Below, piece after piece: positions 60,848 through 64,000 of a stretch of 64,000 nt of DNA; the stretch's first letter is position 1; the number at the start of each line of letters is the position of its first letter. Source of the DNA: Rahnella aquatilis CIP 78.65 = ATCC 33071 (lineage in GTDB: Bacteria; Pseudomonadota; Gammaproteobacteria; Enterobacterales; Enterobacteriaceae). A program made the translations under genes and the position numbers. The notes beneath the pieces are model-generated. The model was not told the DNA's origin. It was given only the letters and a program-made list of their open reading frames with translations, and ran no database searches. The stretch spans positions 3,162,001 through 3,226,000 of the forward strand of contig NC_016818.1 of NCBI RefSeq assembly GCF_000241955.1, written 5' to 3'.

Positions 60848-61393
60848 ATGCTGTGGAAAAATACTCCTGCCCGCTTTGGCCATATTTCAGTGTTAATTCA
60901 CTGGCTCGTAGCGTTGGCCGTTTATGGTTTATTTGCACTGGGATTATGGATGGTCGGATTGGGTTATTACGACACCTGGTATCACCGTGCACCGGAAATA
61001 CATAAAAGTATCGGCATCCTGATTTTTGCTGTGATGGTATTTCGTCTTGCGTGGCGGTTTATTTCTCCGCCACCTAAACCGCTGGCGAGCTACAGCGTGA
61101 AAACGCGTATCGGTGCCTGGCTGGCTCATGTTCTGCTGTTCATCGGCCTGTTCGGCATTCTGATCAGTGGTTATCTGATTTCGACGGCTGAAGGTCAGCC
61201 TGTCAGTGTCTTCGGCTGGTTTGAGATCCCCGCCACACTGTCTGGGCTGGAACAACAGGCCGATATCGCCGGCACGCTGCATCTGTGGATGGCGTGGGGC
61301 ATTGTGATCGTCTCAGGTTTTCACGCCCTTGCCGCGCTTAAACATCATTTCATCGACCGCGACAGTACCCTGACGCGCATGCTGGGGCGCTGA
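60848..61393 (+). CDS. yceJ: Cytochrome b561 (YceJ)
   Basis: YceJ is a four-helix di-haem membrane cytochrome b561. The 181-residue protein begins MLWKNTPARFGHISVLIHWLVALAVYGLF with the first haem histidine in IHW. Further helices contain HKSIGILIFAVMVFRLAWR, AHVLLFIGLFGILISGYL and HLWMAWGIVIVSGFHALAALKHHF, each supplying histidines. In E. coli it is paired with the lipid-binding protein YceI, as here, 60 bases downstream. A role in quinone-linked electron transfer is inferred from the family. Confidence 0.93.
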   Translation: MLWKNTPARFGHISVLIHWLVALAVYGLFALGLWMVGLGYYDTWYHRAPEIHKSIGILIFAVMVFRLAWRFISPPPKPLASYSVKTRIGAWLAHVLLFIGLFGILISGYLISTAEGQPVSVFGWFEIPATLSGLEQQADIAGTLHLWMAWGIVIVSGFHALAALKHHFIDRDSTLTRMLGR

Positions 61394-61453
61394 TCCGGTT
61401 TACGTTCTGCTCTTTACAATGTTGTTCACATTATGGATAAACGGAGAATAACC

Positions 61454-62032
61454 ATGTTTAAAAAGACCACTCTGGGTTTAACCCTGGCCTCGTTGTTACT
61501 GGCGGCGGGTTCGGCAACGGCAGCGAGCTACAAGATCGACAAAGAAGGTCAGCACGCTTTTATTGAATTTCGTATCAAGCATTTAGGTTACAGCTGGCTG
61601 TACGGCAGCTTTAACGATTTCGATGGCGGATTTACCTTTGATGAGAAAGATCCCGCTGCGGATAAAGTGAATGTCACCATCAACACCACCAGCGTATTCA
61701 CTAATCACGCCGAGCGTGACAAGCATCTGCGCAGCGCTGAATTCCTGAATGTTGGCAAACATCCGCAGGCTACGTTCAAATCAACATCAGTGAAGAAAGA
61801 AGGTGAAAATCTGGCAGTAACGGGCGATTTCACGCTGAACGGCGTCACCAAACCTTTAACGTTACAGGCTAAATTGCTCGGTCAGGGCAAAGATCCGTGG
61901 GGCGGTTATCGCGCAGGTTTTGAAGCGTCAGGTACCCTCGCGCTGAAGGATTACGGTATTACTACGGATCTCGGTCCGGCATCGCAGAATGTCGAGCTGA
62001 TCATTTCTGTCGAGGGCGTGCAGGAGAAGTAA
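61454..62032 (+). CDS. yceI: YceI-family periplasmic lipid-binding protein
   Basis: YceI is a periplasmic lipocalin-like protein that binds isoprenoid lipids. The 192-residue precursor has a signal peptide ([23 protein letters not shown]) and the family blocks [65 protein letters not shown] and [12 protein letters not shown]. The E. coli protein is induced by alkaline and osmotic conditions. ATG 61454 follows CGGAGA. It forms an operon with yceJ and ends in a 13-base-pair terminator stem. Confidence 0.95.
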   Translation: MFKKTTLGLTLASLLLAAGSATAASYKIDKEGQHAFIEFRIKHLGYSWLYGSFNDFDGGFTFDEKDPAADKVNVTINTTSVFTNHAERDKHLRSAEFLNVGKHPQATFKSTSVKKEGENLAVTGDFTLNGVTKPLTLQAKLLGQGKDPWGGYRAGFEASGTLALKDYGITTDLGPASQNVELIISVEGVQEK

Positions 62033-62051
62033 TCCCTTTCCCCCAAAGTAT

Positions 62052-62092
62052 AAAGGCCCTGAATCGCTGTCGCTCATTCAGGGCCTTTTTTT
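62052..62092. terminator. yceI terminator
   Basis: AAAGGCCCTGAAT pairs perfectly with ATTCAGGGCCTTT around 11 bases, followed by T residues. It is convergent with trhO and may act on both strands. Confidence 0.92.
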
Positions 62093-62103
62093 ATATACGC
62101 CGG

Positions 62104-63159
62104 TCAGTCGTTTTCAGGTGCCGGAATATGCATGGTAGTTTGCAATAATCCTTTAGACTTATTGAAGACTTTGATGCCATTCTCACGACCCGCGCGCAAC
62201 GCACGTTGCTCTTCAACGGGCAGCTTCAGCTCTGTCATACAGATTTCGCTGCAACAACCGTCAAATTTCGCCGCACACGCCGGACACTGGATAAACAGCA
62301 GATGGCAGCCGTCATTTTTGCAATTGGTGTGATTATCACAGGCAGCGCCGCACTGGTGACAATGTGCAATCACGTCATCGGAAATACGCTCACCCATACG
62401 CTCATCAAAGACAAAGTTTTTGCCTTTGAATTTGACCGGCAACCCCTTTTCTTTGGCACGGCGCGCATATTCAATAATGCCGCCTTCCACGTGATAGACA
62501 TTTTTAAAACCGTTATGCAGCATGTACGCGCTGGCTTTCTCACAGCGAATGCCGCCCGTGCAATACATGACGATTTTCTTGTCTTTGTCTTCTTTAAGCA
62601 TATCAACCGCCATAGGCAGCTGATCGCGGAACGTGTCAGACGGGACTTCAATCGCCTTATCAAAATGCCCCACTTCATATTCATAGTGGTTACGCATATC
62701 GACAAACAACGTATCCGGATCGTCAATCATGGCGTTGACCTGCTCGGCTTTCAGGTATTCACCCACGTTTGACGGATCGAAAGAATCATCATCAATTCCG
62801 TCCGCAACGATGCGGTCACGGACTTTGAGACGCAGCACCCAGAAGGATTTGCCGTCATCTTCCAGCGCCACATTCAGGCGGATCTGATCCAGCGCCGGAT
62901 GGCTGGAAAACAGCACGGCTTTAAACGCTTCAAACTGGCTTTGCGGCACGCTGATCTGCGCGTTAATCCCTTCTTTTGCCACGTATATACGGCCAAACAC
63001 GTTAAGGCGTGTCAGGCTGACGTACAGGGCGTCACGGAAGGCTTTTGGATCTTCAATCTGGAAATACTTATAAAAAGAAACCGTCGTGCGGGGCTCAGTT
63101 TCAGCCAACATGCGCGCACGGAGTTCCTCATTAGAAATACGGTTATGTAACACTGGCAT
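62104..63159 (-). CDS. trhO: tRNA uridine(34) hydroxylase TrhO
   Basis: TrhO (YceA) makes 5-hydroxyuridine at position 34 of several tRNAs using molecular oxygen. The 351-residue protein has an N-terminal acylphosphatase-like domain ([28 protein letters not shown]). A rhodanese domain carries the active cysteine in [14 protein letters not shown], and a cysteine-rich C-terminal zinc region is [41 protein letters not shown]. It closely matches E. coli TrhO. It is divergent from the OYE-type gene, with a 230-base promoter gap. Confidence 0.96.
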   Translation of the reverse strand: MPVLHNRISNEELRARMLAETEPRTTVSFYKYFQIEDPKAFRDALYVSLTRLNVFGRIYVAKEGINAQISVPQSQFEAFKAVLFSSHPALDQIRLNVALEDDGKSFWVLRLKVRDRIVADGIDDDSFDPSNVGEYLKAEQVNAMIDDPDTLFVDMRNHYEYEVGHFDKAIEVPSDTFRDQLPMAVDMLKEDKDKKIVMYCTGGIRCEKASAYMLHNGFKNVYHVEGGIIEYARRAKEKGLPVKFKGKNFVFDERMGERISDDVIAHCHQCGAACDNHTNCKNDGCHLLFIQCPACAAKFDGCCSEICMTELKLPVEEQRALRAGRENGIKVFNKSKGLLQTTMHIPAPEND

Positions 63160-63325
63160 GGTGTACGTTCCTGTCTTTCAGGGGGAATTTAACTATTGGA
63201 TACTGAATATCTACTTTTGAAGCGGCAAGATTATACATTAAAGCAACAACGAGGACATCTCCCGTTGCAAATTCGTCAGCAGAAAAACACCTGCTGTGCA
63301 TTGCACATTTTTGAAATGCGATAAC

Positions 63326-63351
63326 CTATTCTTAGTTGTTATCTATTCTTA
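63326..63351 (+). promoter_or_regulatory. Tandem 9-bp direct repeats upstream of the OYE gene
   Basis: Two copies of CTATTCTTA (63326-63334 and 63343-63351) have a 17-base period, and ATAAC/GTTAT symmetry overlaps them. They lie 39-64 bases before the coding sequence, where a regulator would control transcription. Confidence 0.45.
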
Positions 63352-63389
63352 TAGTCCATTATCAGGCTGAATTTTAAGGGGCATGAAAC

Positions 63390-64000
63390 ATGAGTAAGCT
63401 TTTTGAACCGATTTCCTTAGGGAAGCTGACACTCGCTAACCGCATCGTGATCGCGCCAATGTGCCAGTATTCATCCGATGAAGGGAAAGCCACGTCCTGG
63501 CATCATGCACATCTCGGGCAGTTATCCTTTTCCGGCGCGGGTTTGCTGATCCTTGAGGCAACCGCTGTCGAAGCCGTGGGACGTATCTCTGCTCAGGATT
63601 TAGGTTTGTGGGACGATGCCACCGAAGCGGCCCTGCAGGATTTAGTGACCGGCTTACGCGAAAACAGCAATATGCCACTCGGTCTGCAACTCGGACATGC
63701 CGGACGTAAAGCGTCGTGCGCTGCACCGTGGAATGGCGGTGCGCAAATTCCGCCCTCCGCAGGCGGCTGGCAGGCGGTTGCTCCCTCCGCACTGGCCTTC
63801 GCGGAAGGCAGCGAAGCCCCGCTCGAAATGTCACCGGAGCGTATCGCAGAACTGAAAAAAGCCTATGTCGACACGGTACGTCGTGCAGACCGTCTGGGCT
63901 TTGATCTGCTGGAACTGCACGGTGCGCACGGTTACCTGCTGCATCAATTCCTGTCACCGCTTTCAAACCAGCGCACCGACCAGTACGGCGGCTCACTGGA
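63390..64000 (+). CDS. NADH:flavin oxidoreductase, YqjM-like Old Yellow Enzyme (partial)
   Basis: The gene runs off the end of the window; 203 residues are visible. It begins MSKLFEPISLGKLTLANRIVIAPMCQYSSDEG, with Cys25 corresponding to the redox-tuning cysteine of YqjM-class OYEs. It continues with GLQLGHAGRKASC, the substrate-site GFDLLELHGAHGYLLHQFLSPLSNQRTDQYGGS, and MSPERIAELK. AAGGGG lies eight bases before the ATG. Members reduce activated alkenes and xenobiotics with NADPH and FMN. The physiological substrate is unknown. Confidence 0.88.
   Translation, partial: MSKLFEPISLGKLTLANRIVIAPMCQYSSDEGKATSWHHAHLGQLSFSGAGLLILEATAVEAVGRISAQDLGLWDDATEAALQDLVTGLRENSNMPLGLQLGHAGRKASCAAPWNGGAQIPPSAGGWQAVAPSALAFAEGSEAPLEMSPERIAELKKAYVDTVRRADRLGFDLLELHGAHGYLLHQFLSPLSNQRTDQYGGSL

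Overview
The window is core chromosome of a gammaproteobacterium of the order Enterobacterales. Nearly every gene reads as a close relative of an Escherichia coli K-12 gene, and blocks keep the K-12 order: icd/rluE-nudJ-mnmA-hflD-purB-phoPQ-roxA; lolCDE; ndh-ycfP-nagZ-thiK-lpoB-ycfL-hinT-ptsG; tatD-holB-tmk-mltG-pabC-fabF-acpP-fabG-fabD-fabH-plsX-rpmF-yceD; rluC/rne; pyrC-dinI-bssS-solA. Differences in small genes and in junctions, together with a moderate GC content, suggest a Yersiniaceae-type genome (Rahnella, Ewingella or Rouxiella-like). That placement is inference. I see no tRNA, rRNA, CRISPR array, insertion sequence or prophage; the icd 3' end, a common phage attachment site, is intact.

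Layout. Bases 1-4.9 kb hold small envelope or unknown genes (yobH, yebW, a glycine-zipper protein, a CigR-family protein) and an orphan OppA/MppA-like peptide-binding protein. Bases 4.9-14.6 kb are housekeeping genes: isocitrate dehydrogenase, RNA modification (rluE, mnmA), purine synthesis, the PhoPQ Mg2+/antimicrobial-peptide sensor and the L16 hydroxylase RoxA. Bases 14.7-25.4 kb carry pepT, cobB, the lipoprotein-release complex lolCDE and mfd, followed by an unusual mocA-like/xdhC pair for molybdenum-cofactor maturation. Bases 25.4-33.5 kb carry ycfJ, ndh (with PdhR-like and FNR-like operators), peptidoglycan recycling and synthesis (nagZ, lpoB), thiK, hinT and the glucose PTS gene ptsG with a structured leader that retains the SgrS pairing segment. 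Bases 33.8-44.5 kb run leftward through DNA replication and cell-wall genes and the phospholipid/fatty-acid cluster, including the short rpmF gene. Bases 44.6-54 kb carry yceF, rluC, the long RNase E gene with its leader, pyrC, the SOS gene dinI behind a near-ideal LexA operator, bssS and solA.

The least standard region is 54-61 kb: an orphan LuxR/RcsA-like regulator with a consensus promoter faces a leftward operon of membrane-fusion protein, RND pump and a TqsA-type (AI-2E family) exporter, preceded by 556 bp of AT-rich non-coding DNA. The window closes with yceJ-yceI, the tRNA hydroxylase trhO and the start of an Old Yellow Enzyme family oxidoreductase that runs off the end.

No clearly new biological system was identified. 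The best leads are the efflux-TqsA operon with its regulator neighbour, the orphan mocA/xdhC pair, the altered PhoQ acidic patch, and several strong inverted repeats in leaders and intergenic regions.
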